NCBI GenBank assembly: GCA_949296075.1
Contig: CASFNG010000009.1
Span: 124,001-188,000 of the forward strand
Origin: an uncultured Parabacteroides sp.
GTDB taxonomy: Bacteria; Bacteroidota; Bacteroidia; Bacteroidales; Tannerellaceae
Direction: 5' to 3'
Length of the DNA: 64,000 nucleotides
The position numbers were made by a program, and so were the translations under genes. Positions 8,092 through 17,874 of the stretch are shown one piece after another. The notes below the pieces were generated by a model. That model saw only the letters and a program-made list of their open reading frames with translations, did not search any database and had not been told where the DNA came from. Every line of letters starts with the position of its first letter. Within the stretch, counting starts at the first letter, position 1.

Positions 8092-8099
8092 TATATTTG
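8092..8099 (+). promoter_or_regulatory. -7 box (TATATTTG) of the GH51 gene
   Basis: Matches TAnnTTTG; the ATG at 8171 lies 71 bases downstream. A TTTG at 8072-8075 is the nearest -33 candidate, but the 16-base spacing is shorter than the usual 19-21. Confidence 0.5.
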
Positions 8100-8170
8100 T
8101 ATAACCTTGATCCCGTTGTTGAACTAACGGCTTCTTGGTCTTGTTTTACCTTTATATAAATCTATATATC

Positions 8171-9706
8171 ATGAAACAAACGATCTTATGTCTGGCATTG
8201 TGCCTCTCTTTCCCGCTGATGGCTCAGCGGGAGGCTACGGTGGCGATCCACCCGGAGCAGGGAAAACAGGTTATCCCCAAGGAAATTTACGGACAATTCG
8301 CGGAGCATTTGGGCTCTTGTATCTACGGTGGGTTGTGGGTAGGCGAGGACTCGCCCATCCCGAACACGAAGGGTTACCGTAACGACGTGTTGGAGGCGCT
8401 GCGTAAGCTGAAAGTGCCTGTCTTGCGCTGGCCGGGGGGCTGCTTCGCCGACGAGTATCATTGGATGGACGGTATCGGCCCACAGGAGAACCGCCCCCGC
8501 TTGGTGAACAATAACTGGGGAGGGACCGTGGAGGATAACAGCTTCGGTACGCACGAGTTCTTGAATCTTTGTGAGCTGCTCGGCTGCGAGCCTTACGTCT
8601 GCGGAAACGTGGGCAGTGGCTCGGTGGAGGAGCTGGCGAAGTGGGTGGAGTACATGACCGCCGAGCAGGGCGGCCCTATGGCGAAGCTCCGGAAAGAGAA
8701 CGGGCGCGAGAAGCCGTGGAAGGTGAAGTATATTGGGGTAGGCAACGAGAGCTGGGGCTGTGGCGGCAATATGAGGCCGGAGTATTACGCCGACTTGTAC
8801 CGCCGCTACTCCACCTATTGCCGGAATTACGACGGGAACCAACTTTTCAAGATCGCGAGCGGCGCCAGCGATTACGATTATAATTGGACGGAGGTGCTGA
8901 TGCGTAACGTGGGCGGACGGATGGACGGCCTTTCCTTACATTATTATACCGTGAACAACTGGGAGGATAAGGGATCGGCTACCGAATTCACCGACGAGGA
9001 TTATTACGAGACGATCGGGAAGTGCCGGGAGATCGAGGATGTGTTGCGCCGCCATATCGCCATCATGGATAAGTATGATCCCCAGAAACAGATCGGCTTG
9101 ATGGTGGATGAGTGGGGTACCTGGTGGGATGAGGAGCCGGGCACGATCAGCGGGCATCTGTTCCAGCAGAACACCTTGCGCGACGCGTTGGTGGCTGCCT
9201 TGACGCTCGATATTTTCCACCGCTATACGGATCGGGTGCGGATGACGAATATCGCCCAGATCGCCAACGTGTTGCAGGCGATGGTGCTGACCGATGGCGA
9301 CCGGATGCTGCTTACCCCTACGTATCATGTGTTCGAGATGTACAACGTGCATCAGGGGGCGACTTTTCTTCCATTGGAGCTGACCTGCGAGCGCCGGATC
9401 GTGCGAAGAGACCGGATCGTGCCGATGGTGAGCGCTACCGCCTCGCGCGACAAGGAGGGGGTGATCCATATCTCGCTCTCGAATATCGACTTGAATGAGG
9501 CGCAGGTGGTGACGATCTCCCTGGATAACCTGCCTGTCCGTTCCGTCAACGGGCGAATCCTGACCTCGGCGAGGATCGGGGATCATAATACGTTTGATCG
9601 TCCCGACTTGGTGAAGCCGGAGGATTTCAAGGGGGCTAAGTTGACCTCCGGCGGCTTGCGGGTGGAGCTTCCCGCGAAATCCGTCGTGACCTTGACGGTG
9701 AGGTGA
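8171..9706 (+). CDS. Secreted GH51 alpha-L-arabinofuranosidase
   Basis: A 511-residue glycoside hydrolase family 51 enzyme, expected to release terminal alpha-L-arabinofuranose from arabinan, arabinoxylan or similar side chains. The catalytic acid/base is Glu193 in GNESWGCGG and the nucleophile is Glu314 in [20 protein letters not shown] is also typical. A TIM barrel is followed by a beta-sandwich C-terminus. Start 8171 gives a clean signal peptide ([19 protein letters not shown]), so it acts in the periplasm or outside. It is not in an operon with PUL1, but is divergent from the Tat-type TIM-barrel gene, which may share its pathway. Confidence 0.93.
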   Translation: MKQTILCLALCLSFPLMAQREATVAIHPEQGKQVIPKEIYGQFAEHLGSCIYGGLWVGEDSPIPNTKGYRNDVLEALRKLKVPVLRWPGGCFADEYHWMDGIGPQENRPRLVNNNWGGTVEDNSFGTHEFLNLCELLGCEPYVCGNVGSGSVEELAKWVEYMTAEQGGPMAKLRKENGREKPWKVKYIGVGNESWGCGGNMRPEYYADLYRRYSTYCRNYDGNQLFKIASGASDYDYNWTEVLMRNVGGRMDGLSLHYYTVNNWEDKGSATEFTDEDYYETIGKCREIEDVLRRHIAIMDKYDPQKQIGLMVDEWGTWWDEEPGTISGHLFQQNTLRDALVAALTLDIFHRYTDRVRMTNIAQIANVLQAMVLTDGDRMLLTPTYHVFEMYNVHQGATFLPLELTCERRIVRRDRIVPMVSATASRDKEGVIHISLSNIDLNEAQVVTISLDNLPVRSVNGRILTSARIGDHNTFDRPDLVKPEDFKGAKLTSGGLRVELPAKSVVTLTVR

Positions 9707-9731
9707 GCGGTCGTCGGTTAATGGCATTACG

Positions 9732-9763
9732 AAAATGGCGTACCCATCTGGGTACGCCATTTT
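9732..9763. terminator. Bidirectional intrinsic terminator between convergent genes
   Basis: A 15-bp perfect stem, AAAATGGCGTACCCA with TGGGTACGCCATTTT, around a 2-base loop. A/T-rich arm ends give T tracts in both directions. It lies between the GH51 gene and the convergent lipoprotein gene. Confidence 0.85.
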
Positions 9764-9800
9764 CTATTGGTTGTAGCCGCATGAAGCCTTTGTCTCTTTT

Positions 9801-10211
9801 TTATTCCGCCGCTTGCTTGTAGTTGACTTTACAGTCGAACGCTCGGTAGAGAATCTCTACGGGGATCGTTCTCTCCTCTCCGGTCTCGTTCGGCTCCACG
9901 TCGATAGAGATGATCTTCAGCCAACCGTATTTCTTGTAATCCCCGGTCATGAAACTCACCTCGAACCAATCACTTTTTACAAAGGGAACCCCATATTTCA
10001 CTCCTGCCACTACCGTGCTGTCCTCAAGCCCATAAGGACGTGCGATGATTAAATGGTGATCGAGCGTACTATATACCTCCAAATGGCCTCCTTCTTTACT
10101 GAATGTATATTGGGATATGTTCAACTTCGGGTCGGATTGCCTTCCGTCCAAATACTCGCAAGAGGATAGAAAAGGGAATAAGATGCAGAGTAAAAAGAAT
10201 ATCTTTTTCAT
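9801..10211 (-). CDS. Small lipoprotein with a BACON-like beta domain
   Basis: A 136-residue lipoprotein with signal MKKIFFLLCILFPFLSSC and lipidated Cys18. The mature part has alternating beta strands with SKEGGHLEVYST, which resembles the start of BACON or Ig-like domains used for surface glycan binding in Bacteroidales. With only one short domain and no partner operon, the function is unknown; the domain match is tentative. It is convergent with GH51 and stands alone. Confidence 0.65.
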   Translation of the reverse strand: MKKIFFLLCILFPFLSSCEYLDGRQSDPKLNISQYTFSKEGGHLEVYSTLDHHLIIARPYGLEDSTVVAGVKYGVPFVKSDWFEVSFMTGDYKKYGWLKIISIDVEPNETGEERTIPVEILYRAFDCKVNYKQAAE

Positions 10212-10623
10212 AAGGATGGTTTTTAGTTTCAGCGTGATTTTAAAGACAAAGCGGACAAAAAACGCACGCTCGCGTTCTTGCCCCGTGAGAGACCGCCTAT
10301 GGCGAATGGGCGGAAGGGACGTTCATTCTTGATATGCGCAAGGTTAGGCATTTACCGGTATATGGGCAAATTATTATTCATGAATCGTCTGATTGTTTAT
10401 GGATTATTAACATTCGTTCGTTTGCGTGGCAGATAAGCCTATCTTGCCGATGCGGTGATGGGCATACCTGCCGCATCCATCTTGCCCTTCCCGAGGAAAA
10501 TGGAGAACCCTGCCGAACCTTTCCCGAAACTATCCCCAACGAGCGAGAAAAGGTTGAGGAGGTAGTCATAAGGTTATTTGGGGAATTTTTTCTAATATTG
10601 CCCGTGCGTTTAGGGTCTGAGAT
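10212..10623. other. Intergenic region upstream of the PUL1 sigma gene
   Basis: A 412-base non-coding gap between a - strand lipoprotein and the + strand sigma factor, so it should hold promoters for both. A weak hairpin GATGCGG/CCGCATC lies at 10449-10477. No exact TAnnTTTG box is evident for either gene. Short open frames in this stretch have no recognisable features and are not called. Confidence 0.5.
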
Positions 10624-11214
10624 ATGCCTTTCGTTAAATTCAAACAGAGTGATGGAGAACTGCTGATCTTGTTGAGATCGGGAGAGGCGGACGCTTTTAC
10701 CGCCCTATATGAGCGGTATCATCGTCTGTTGTATGTTCTCGCCTATAAATATTTGAAGGATCGGGATGCCTCTGAAGATGCGGTGCAACAGGTTTTTCTG
10801 AAACTTTGGGAGGCACGCTCGTTTATGGAACCTAACATGAATTTGCGAAACTACCTTTATACCATGTTGAAGAATCTCGTGTTGAATGAGATCCGTGACC
10901 GGAATAGCGCGGTTGAGAAAAATTATGAGATGGCGCAATGCTCCTCGGCCTATGAGGATGAGTTGTTCCATAAGATCGAGGAGAAAGATATGATGTCGCG
11001 CTTGTATGAGGCGATAGATCGTTTGCCGGAACAGAAACGGAAAGTGGTATGGTACAAGTTGAGAGGGAACTTGAGGAATCAGGAGATAGCGGAGAGGTTG
11101 GGGATCTCTATCCCTACGGTGAAGACGCATTACGCGCAGGCGATCAAGATGCTGCGGGCACAATTTGAAAGATTCTTTTTGTTTCTTTTATATTTATGGT
11201 ACTCATCCTGTTGA
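10624..11214 (+). CDS. ECF-type RNA polymerase sigma factor of PUL1
   Basis: A 196-residue sigma-70 family ECF factor. Region 2 is seen in EDAVQQVFLKLWEAR (about residues 55-70) and region 4 helix-turn-helix in RNQEIAERLGISIPTVKTHYAQAIKML (start about residue 140). It is followed 28 bases later by a FecR-type anti-sigma and then an STN-domain SusC, the standard trans-envelope relay. Substrate transport is sensed at the outer membrane, FecR is inactivated and sigma activates the locus. The hydrophobic C-terminal tail (FFLFLLYLWY) is longer and greasier than usual. It presumably drives the SusC promoter at about 12.5 kb. Confidence 0.92.
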   Translation: MPFVKFKQSDGELLILLRSGEADAFTALYERYHRLLYVLAYKYLKDRDASEDAVQQVFLKLWEARSFMEPNMNLRNYLYTMLKNLVLNEIRDRNSAVEKNYEMAQCSSAYEDELFHKIEEKDMMSRLYEAIDRLPEQKRKVVWYKLRGNLRNQEIAERLGISIPTVKTHYAQAIKMLRAQFERFFLFLLYLWYSSC

Positions 11215-11242
11215 GTGTTTTATGTGTTAATTGGGTAAGACT

Positions 11243-12229
11243 ATGAGAATGCCGGATTCATTGATTATAGAGAAAACGTTGAACAACGAGGCCACGGAAG
11301 AGGAGGCTCGCGAGGTGGTTCGTTGGTTTGCTACGCCTGAGGGCCAGTCATGGCTTTCGGCCCGGATGGATCAGGATGAACGGCTGATCTCTTTGGGGGA
11401 GGAGATGGAATGGATGGATCATGAGATCCCGTCTCGGATTATGTATGAGCGGATCATGCGTCAGCTTCGTCGGCAAAGGATCAGGCGTATCGTCGCATAT
11501 GCGGCCGCTGTCTTGATCCCGATGGCGTTGGCGCTCACTCTCTTCGTGCAGGTAAACTCTCGGGTGAACTTGCTGGCGGATGATAAGTACGAGGAAATCT
11601 ATGTCCCTAACGGGGAACGTATGCAGGTACTTTTCCAGGATGGCAGCAAGGCTTTTCTGAATGCGGGAAGCCGTCTGAGGTATCCTCGCCAATTTACCCT
11701 TTCGGAACGTAAGGTTTATCTGGAGGGGGAGGCTTGGTTCGAGATCGAGAAGAGCCGGCGCCCCTTTATTGTGGGGCTTTCCGATTTTGATGTCAGTGTT
11801 TTGGGGACGACCTTCGACGTGAAGGCTTACCCGGATGAGGAGGCTGTCGTGGTTACGTTGGAGACCGGGACGATCCGGCTGGAGTCGGCATACTTCCAGA
11901 CGCATCGGTTGACTCCGGGTGAGACCGCTGTTTACGATAAACGCTCACGGCGTTGTGAGGTGCAGTATTGTCCGGGCATAGAGCGGTATTCCGCCTGGAG
12001 GCATAACGTACTTTACTTTAAGGATACCCCGTTGGATGAGGTGATCCGCATGTTGACCCGAAAATATGATAAATCTTTCGTGGTGAAAGACCCTGCCGCC
12101 TTGCGTTATTCCTATACGATCACGATGATTGGGGCGGACTTACCGGCGGTGCTGGAGGATCTGGAGAAAATCACACCCGTGCGTTTCGTGGAGAATGGCG
12201 AGATGATAGAAATTTGGATGCGTGAGTGA
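11243..12229 (+). CDS. FecR family anti-sigma factor of PUL1
   Basis: A 328-residue inner-membrane regulator. A cytoplasmic N-terminal part that would bind sigma is followed by one membrane helix (about residues 82-105), a periplasmic FecR domain (VPNGERMQVLFQDGS, then RPFIVGLSDFDVSVLGTTFDV) and a C-terminal DUF4974 domain (LDEVIRMLTRKYDK) that usually contacts the STN domain of SusC. Start 11243 is the first ATG; a TTG 12 bases earlier is also in frame. Together with the sigma factor upstream and the SusC downstream it controls PUL1 in response to substrate. Confidence 0.92.
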   Translation: MRMPDSLIIEKTLNNEATEEEAREVVRWFATPEGQSWLSARMDQDERLISLGEEMEWMDHEIPSRIMYERIMRQLRRQRIRRIVAYAAAVLIPMALALTLFVQVNSRVNLLADDKYEEIYVPNGERMQVLFQDGSKAFLNAGSRLRYPRQFTLSERKVYLEGEAWFEIEKSRRPFIVGLSDFDVSVLGTTFDVKAYPDEEAVVVTLETGTIRLESAYFQTHRLTPGETAVYDKRSRRCEVQYCPGIERYSAWRHNVLYFKDTPLDEVIRMLTRKYDKSFVVKDPAALRYSYTITMIGADLPAVLEDLEKITPVRFVENGEMIEIWMRE

Positions 12230-12445
12230 GGAAACATGGGGCTTATCCCTTGAGGGGAATCTTCCGCCTGTAATAGGGATGTGCATGAATGCGTGCGTGT
12301 TTTTGTGATGGATGGGAAAAAATTGAAGCAAGACTCATACTTCTTCTTCCTTTGCGTGTCTATTTAGTGAGAAATATAATACAAAATGTTAACCGCTAAA
12401 TTAGATACGCATTATGAATACCTCGTAAGCTTTATAAAGAAAAAC

Positions 12446-12489
12446 AACCAAGAGACCCATGTGTACCTTGGTTGGTCCTCTGTTTTTTT
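12446..12489 (+). terminator. Terminator with overlapping alternative stems between fecR and susC
   Basis: AACCAAG (12446-12452) can pair with CTTGGTT (12467-12473). The overlapping AGAGACC (12451-12457) can pair, with one bulge, with GGTCCTCT (12474-12481), which is followed almost directly by seven T. The two stems cannot fully coexist. It ends the sigma/fecR transcript and may act as an attenuator for susC. The rest of the 299-base gap (12230-12528) shows no gene. Confidence 0.6.
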
Positions 12490-12528
12490 AACTGATTTCT
12501 AATACCATTATAAAATCATTACACACCA

Positions 12529-15500
12529 ATGAAAGATAAACAACGATGCTCTCGGCATAAGGGCTTTTTAGAGCTCATAGAGAAAATACCGACTACCATG
12601 AGGCTGGCCTCTCTATTCTTGATCGCCGCGTCGATGAATTTCACGGCGATGGCATCTTCTTTGCGTGTCTCGATCGCTTTGGACAATGTACGAATGGAGA
12701 AGGCTTTGGATGTGATCATGGGCCAGACGGGACTGGATGTCGCTTATAGTAAGCAGGTGGTGGACTTGGATCACCGGGTGAGTCTCCATTTTACGGACGC
12801 GGAATTGGAAAGTGTCTTGGATAAGATGACGGAGGGGACTTCCCTGGCTTATGAGATCAAGGATGGGAAGATATATCTTTTTGAGAGATCGAATCGCGGA
12901 AAGACCCTATTTTCCTCGGTAAATCAGGATAGCCGGCGGATAACCGGTGTCGTGAAAGATGCGAAAGGAGAACCGATTATCGGGGCGAACATCGTGGTTA
13001 AAGGGACGTCGATAGGTACGATCACGGATATGCAAGGTAAATTTTCCTTGTCAGTGCCAGACAATGCCGTGTTGCAGATCACTTATATTGGTTATAAGAC
13101 GATGGAGCAAGCCGTGGGAACACGCGATTTCCTGAATGTCCTTTTGCAAGAAGATATGGAGCAACTGGACGAGGTGGTCGTAGTGGGATACGGAACAATG
13201 AAGAAGCGGGATGTTGTCGGCTCGATTTCCACGATCAGTAGCGAGGAGATCACGAAGATCCCTACCACCAATCTGGCGGAAAGTCTGCAGGGCGTGTCGA
13301 GCGGTATGATGGTGTCAAGCACCAGCGGACACCCGGGATCCGCTCCGGAGATCAAGATTCGCGGAATTAACTCGATCAACCTAAGTACGGATCCGCTTTG
13401 GATTATTGATGGTATGCCTATCCATACGGGATCTACTGAGCATCTCGCGGATGGCGTGAAGGGAGTCTCTGCCATATCCATGATTAACCCGAACGATATA
13501 GAGTCTATCGAGGTGCTGAAGGATGCTGCCGCGACAGCCATTTATGGTAGCCGTGCCGCTGGAGGTGTTATCTTAGTGACAACCAAGTCGAACAAAGGCA
13601 AGCTGACGGGGGTGAACGTGAGCTATGATGGAGGTGTCTCCAAGATCCCCTTTTCCCAAAATGATATTTTCGTGGATTCCCAGACTTGGTGGAACTTGAT
13701 GGATGTCGCTCAACAAAATGCGGGAAATGCCTTGCTCACTCCCGCCCAGATCATGTCGATCCAATTTTGGGGCGATCGTCCTGAAATGACCAAGGAAGAA
13801 GCGATTGCCTCGAATGTGGATCAGTTGGACGCTCTTACGCAGGACGCCCGTTTCCATCAATTCAGCTTGACGGCTAATAAAGGATTCGAGACGGGAGGAG
13901 TGATGTTCTCGGCGAATTACCGGGATGAGAAAGGTCTGATCAAGAATAATGATTTCAAACGTTTTACCGGACGTTTCAGTTTTAACTTCAAACCGATTAA
14001 CTCGGTGGAGGTCGGGGTCAACGCAAACTTTATTTACCTGAAGACGAATGGCGTGAAATCGGTTCAGGGAAAAGGTCAAGGGGGATGGGCGAACTGGCGC
14101 TATACGCTCCCTTGGTATAAGATCTACGATGAGAACTCGCAGACTGGTTACTGGGCCGTGAACAGTGGTTACAATATGGCCGCTTTCTCAGATCGGGATT
14201 TGGTCCGTCATGATGTCGATCAGTATCGTATGTTAGCTAATGGATATTTGCAATGGAATACACCGATCGAGGGATTGATGATCAAAGGTGAGGCTGGCGT
14301 GGATCTGATCGTGAACAATAGTTCTTCTTGGGAATCCGCTTTGCTGCAACCGGTGACTCCGTTTGTGTCCTATGCCTATGAGCAATCTGTCACTAAATCG
14401 ATTATCAACTACGATGCGTTCATTAATTATAATAAGACATTCAATACGATTCATGCGTTCGATGTCACGGTTGGTGCGGAGGCTTCGAGGGACTGGGCTT
14501 ATAACCGGCGTGCGGAAGGGCAGGATTTGCAAACTGTCTATCCGGAATTGCGGAATCCGTTGACCATGCTTTCTATGGGTGGAGCTCGGGGAGGAGACTC
14601 TTATTTGCTGGGTGTCTTCGCTCGTGCCAACTATAAGTTGATGGACAAATATCTGTTGAACGCCAGTTTCCGTAGGGATGGCCATTCCGCCTTCAGTGCG
14701 GATAACCGTTGGGCTACCTTTTATGCGTTTGGTGCGGGATGGATCGTTTCCGAAGAGGCGTTCATGAAAGATATTGAGTGGTTGAATCTCTTTAAATTGA
14801 GGGGCAGTTATGGTATTACGGGAAATACTTCTGTCAATAACTCGATGACTTATTTACGCTGGGGATTGGATACAAGCAAGATATTTGGCGTGGAGTATCT
14901 TCCAGGAGCGACGACGGTAGGTCCCTTAGGGAGCTCGGATTTGAAATGGGAGACGACGGCTAACTTGGATGTTGGTTTTGATTTCGGAATCTTGAACAAC
15001 CGGATCAGTGGATCGTTCGCCTATTATAAGCAGAAGATCTCGGACTTGATCCTGTTAGGGAATATACAACCTTCGGTGGGCTTCGATACGAATCAGATCT
15101 ACGAGAACGTCGGTGATATGAAGAACTGGGGATTCGAGTTCAATATATCTTCCACGAATATCGAGACGAAGGAGTTCATGTGGAAGACAGATTTCAACAT
15201 CTCGACGAACCGGAACAAGATCCTCCGGCTGAACGCCTCGGAGCAGGGGAAGGGCTATGAGGGCTCAACCTCGATCCGCAAAGAGGGAGAGGCTCTCAAC
15301 ACCTGGTACTTGGCGAACAATGTCGGGGTGGATCCCGAACGGGGTATCTATATGATCGAGGAACGGAACCAGGAGATCTGGGACAATGAGTACCGGACGG
15401 AAACCACGGGAAAGCTGATCCCGATGACAAACAACAATGTGTCTGACAACAAGATTGTCCAGCATGGGAAAACTCCGCTTCCTAAATTCTATGGAGGGTT

Positions 15501-15990
15501 GAGCAATACATTCTATTGGAAGGGCTTCGACCTGAATATCATGCTTAGTTTCGCTGGTGGCCACTGGCTGCTTAATTCGTTGTACGCGACGGGAAGCCAG
15601 ATGACGACAGAAAGTAATACGATCAAGGATTTTGCGGGGAATACCTGGGAGAAGCCGGGTGATATAGCGAAGTATCCGCAAAATGTGGCGGGTAACGTAT
15701 ATCATTATGAAAATGACGGAAGCTATACGGAAACGACGGTCTCTTATACAAGTGTGGGCCAGACGACCCGTTTCTTGCAAAGAGGGGATTATCTCCGTCT
15801 GAGAAACTTGCAGTTAGGATATACCTTGCCGGCGTCTGTGTTGAGCAAGATCAAGCTGAGTAATCTCCGATTCTATGTCGGCGTGACGAACCTGTTTACG
15901 ATAACGGGCTATGACGGGTTGGATCCGGAGACGGAACAAGATTTACCTGTTCCGCGGACGATTAATTTTGGTTGTTCATTAAATCTATAA
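12529..15990 (+). CDS. SusC-type TonB-dependent transporter with STN domain (PUL1)
   Basis: A 1,153-residue outer-membrane transporter. Order of parts: signal region to about residue 44; STN signalling domain (about 45-120); CarboxypepD_reg-like beta domain from RRITGVVKDAKGE (about 136) to YIGYKTME; TonB box and plug (LDEVVVVGYGTMKKRDVVGS); and a large beta barrel ending in NFGCSLNL. With the SusD lipoprotein it imports oligosaccharides using TonB energy, and the STN domain reports transport to the FecR protein. It is the first gene of the long PUL1 transcript. A possible attenuator lies upstream. Confidence 0.95.
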   Translation: MKDKQRCSRHKGFLELIEKIPTTMRLASLFLIAASMNFTAMASSLRVSIALDNVRMEKALDVIMGQTGLDVAYSKQVVDLDHRVSLHFTDAELESVLDKMTEGTSLAYEIKDGKIYLFERSNRGKTLFSSVNQDSRRITGVVKDAKGEPIIGANIVVKGTSIGTITDMQGKFSLSVPDNAVLQITYIGYKTMEQAVGTRDFLNVLLQEDMEQLDEVVVVGYGTMKKRDVVGSISTISSEEITKIPTTNLAESLQGVSSGMMVSSTSGHPGSAPEIKIRGINSINLSTDPLWIIDGMPIHTGSTEHLADGVKGVSAISMINPNDIESIEVLKDAAATAIYGSRAAGGVILVTTKSNKGKLTGVNVSYDGGVSKIPFSQNDIFVDSQTWWNLMDVAQQNAGNALLTPAQIMSIQFWGDRPEMTKEEAIASNVDQLDALTQDARFHQFSLTANKGFETGGVMFSANYRDEKGLIKNNDFKRFTGRFSFNFKPINSVEVGVNANFIYLKTNGVKSVQGKGQGGWANWRYTLPWYKIYDENSQTGYWAVNSGYNMAAFSDRDLVRHDVDQYRMLANGYLQWNTPIEGLMIKGEAGVDLIVNNSSSWESALLQPVTPFVSYAYEQSVTKSIINYDAFINYNKTFNTIHAFDVTVGAEASRDWAYNRRAEGQDLQTVYPELRNPLTMLSMGGARGGDSYLLGVFARANYKLMDKYLLNASFRRDGHSAFSADNRWATFYAFGAGWIVSEEAFMKDIEWLNLFKLRGSYGITGNTSVNNSMTYLRWGLDTSKIFGVEYLPGATTVGPLGSSDLKWETTANLDVGFDFGILNNRISGSFAYYKQKISDLILLGNIQPSVGFDTNQIYENVGDMKNWGFEFNISSTNIETKEFMWKTDFNISTNRNKILRLNASEQGKGYEGSTSIRKEGEALNTWYLANNVGVDPERGIYMIEERNQEIWDNEYRTETTGKLIPMTNNNVSDNKIVQHGKTPLPKFYGGLSNTFYWKGFDLNIMLSFAGGHWLLNSLYATGSQMTTESNTIKDFAGNTWEKPGDIAKYPQNVAGNVYHYENDGSYTETTVSYTSVGQTTRFLQRGDYLRLRNLQLGYTLPASVLSKIKLSNLRFYVGVTNLFTITGYDGLDPETEQDLPVPRTINFGCSLNL

Positions 15991-16002
15991 TCCTTAATCG
16001 AT

Positions 16003-17667
16003 ATGAAAAAGAATTTATGTCTTATAACGCTTATATGTGCTTGTATATGTGTTTCTTGTAATGATTTCTTCGAATTGAAGAGACCCCAGGAGACACAATG
16101 GACAACAACATCTACTTTTGAGCAAGGGCTTTCTTCCGCTTATTGGAATATGCAGTGGGGGGAAGATGGTAGAGGCTTTCCTCATTATCTTGATTTCCTG
16201 ACGTCAGGAACAGCGTCGTTGATGCAGGGGAATACGCCTGGATTGGACGGGGAGAGATATTTTTACCGGAGTTTTGAGGAAAAGCTCGGCCGGATGTCAA
16301 ATATCTGGAAATGGAATTACAACGTGATCACGAAATGTAACCTGGCCTTGGACGTGGATCGGGACGGGGAGGGGAATCCTTTCAATCTTGACATCGCGGG
16401 TGATGATTATCAACATAATTATCTTCGTCAGGTGGCTGAGTATCACTTCTGCCGTGCGTATGCTTATTGGAGGCTGATCAAGGTATTCGCTCCCCCGTAT
16501 AATCATGGTGGTGGGAATGACCAGCCCATCATTCCGCTAAAGGAAACGGCTTCTTATTCCAAGGAAGAGGTCGAGAATGAGGAATTAGGTTCGGTAGAGC
16601 AGGTATATGACTTGATTATCCGGGATCTCATATTCGCTAAAGAGAATCTTCCGGATCAATTCACGAAGAATTCGTGGAACGATGTCTCGGGCTATGAGTG
16701 CGGACGGGCGAATAAGTGGGTTGCTACCGCTTTACTGGGGAAAGTCTATTTCCTGATGGGATGGTATAAGGAGGCCAAGGCCGAGTTTGACGCATTGATC
16801 GAATACGCGGAATCTACCGGGACATATCAGCTGGAAGAACCAAAGGCTCCCTTCAATAAGGAGAAAGCGGGTGATATTCCTAAAGAGTCTATCTGGGAAT
16901 TTAACAGTGGTTTCCTGGACGGACAGTTTGAGCGGCACAACAACTATATGTATTGCGGCATGGTGATGGGCTTGCGGTTCCGCGACTCGAACGGGGATGA
17001 GCTGGTAAGTCTGCCCGGCAATAACGAGGGGACGGTCTTGAGTTCCTGGAACGCGTTCGGGATCGCCTATACGGCGCTGAAAGAGATGGGCTGGATGGTC
17101 GATCCGATGAATGGGGATTACACGATCACGCCAGAGGCCGAGGCGGATTTGAGGTATCAGCAGGTTTATCATTTGATGCTTCCGTACAAGGAGGGGATCG
17201 TGAAAGGGGATCCGGAATACTTGACTACCGAGTCGTTGTCCGGCCATGCGATGGTGAACACGCCACACGTGTATATTGACAAGTTCTTCAGGGGGGCGAC
17301 CCCTTATGGGAAGTTCTCCAAGTTCCCGTTTATCCGGTTGGCGGATATTTACCTCTTGCGTGCGTGGCTGCGATGGAACGACGGGGATTTGCAGGGTGCT
17401 GCGAATGATATGAATATTGTCTGGAATAGGGCTAACCCACAGAATCCGGACATTTATACCTCTGCCAACGTAAATCATGACGCGATCTACCGTGAGTACT
17501 TACGCGAGATGACGGGAGAGGGATGGACGGTCGATTTTATGATGGGGACGCAAATGGTGATCCCCGCCGGGGATAGCGAGCTGAATACGGAGGTGGCTCC
17601 CCCTTATTCCGATTGGTACTGGCCGATCCCGGATAGCGAGACCACATTGAACCATAAATATGATTAA
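16003..17667 (+). CDS. SusD-like surface glycan-binding lipoprotein (PUL1)
   Basis: A 554-residue lipoprotein (VSCND, lipidated Cys19) with SusD/RagB features: an N-terminal helical TPR scaffold (AEYHFCRAYAYWRLIKVFAPP) and C-terminal IRLADIYLLRAWLRWNDGDLQGA. It caps the SusC barrel and binds substrate on the cell surface. It begins 12 bases after susC. The final part is truncated-looking relative to many SusD proteins but ends normally with PIPDSETTLNHKYD. Confidence 0.94.
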   Translation: MKKNLCLITLICACICVSCNDFFELKRPQETQWTTTSTFEQGLSSAYWNMQWGEDGRGFPHYLDFLTSGTASLMQGNTPGLDGERYFYRSFEEKLGRMSNIWKWNYNVITKCNLALDVDRDGEGNPFNLDIAGDDYQHNYLRQVAEYHFCRAYAYWRLIKVFAPPYNHGGGNDQPIIPLKETASYSKEEVENEELGSVEQVYDLIIRDLIFAKENLPDQFTKNSWNDVSGYECGRANKWVATALLGKVYFLMGWYKEAKAEFDALIEYAESTGTYQLEEPKAPFNKEKAGDIPKESIWEFNSGFLDGQFERHNNYMYCGMVMGLRFRDSNGDELVSLPGNNEGTVLSSWNAFGIAYTALKEMGWMVDPMNGDYTITPEAEADLRYQQVYHLMLPYKEGIVKGDPEYLTTESLSGHAMVNTPHVYIDKFFRGATPYGKFSKFPFIRLADIYLLRAWLRWNDGDLQGAANDMNIVWNRANPQNPDIYTSANVNHDAIYREYLREMTGEGWTVDFMMGTQMVIPAGDSELNTEVAPPYSDWYWPIPDSETTLNHKYD

Positions 17668-17733
17668 TCATGCCATGAAAAACGAATAGGGCTGCTTGAC
17701 AGGCTTATTCTATTTACGAGTACGGACGAGACT

Positions 17734-17764
17734 AATGCCGGTGGGGGAAATCCCCACTGGTATT
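17734..17764 (+). repeat. Strong GC hairpin in the susD to GH92 gap
   Basis: GTGGGG pairs with CCCCAC, extended by GCC/GGT and AAT/ATT across single mismatches. It sits in the 207-base gap after susD and has no T tract. It probably stabilises the upstream susCD message or partly separates it from the enzyme genes. Confidence 0.55.
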
Positions 17765-17874
17765 GGTTATTGTCCGGATCTCATACTCTATAAGTGGCTG
17801 ATCTCCTGTTTTGTGAGAACGATGAGATCGGCTATATGGAGATGCCATGCCCAAATGAAGTTAAATCCCAGATT

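Noticed and set aside
10334-10666. 110-residue open frame before the sigma gene
   Set aside because: It lacks any recognisable domain, overlaps the sigma gene start and has no promoter; the region is treated as intergenic.
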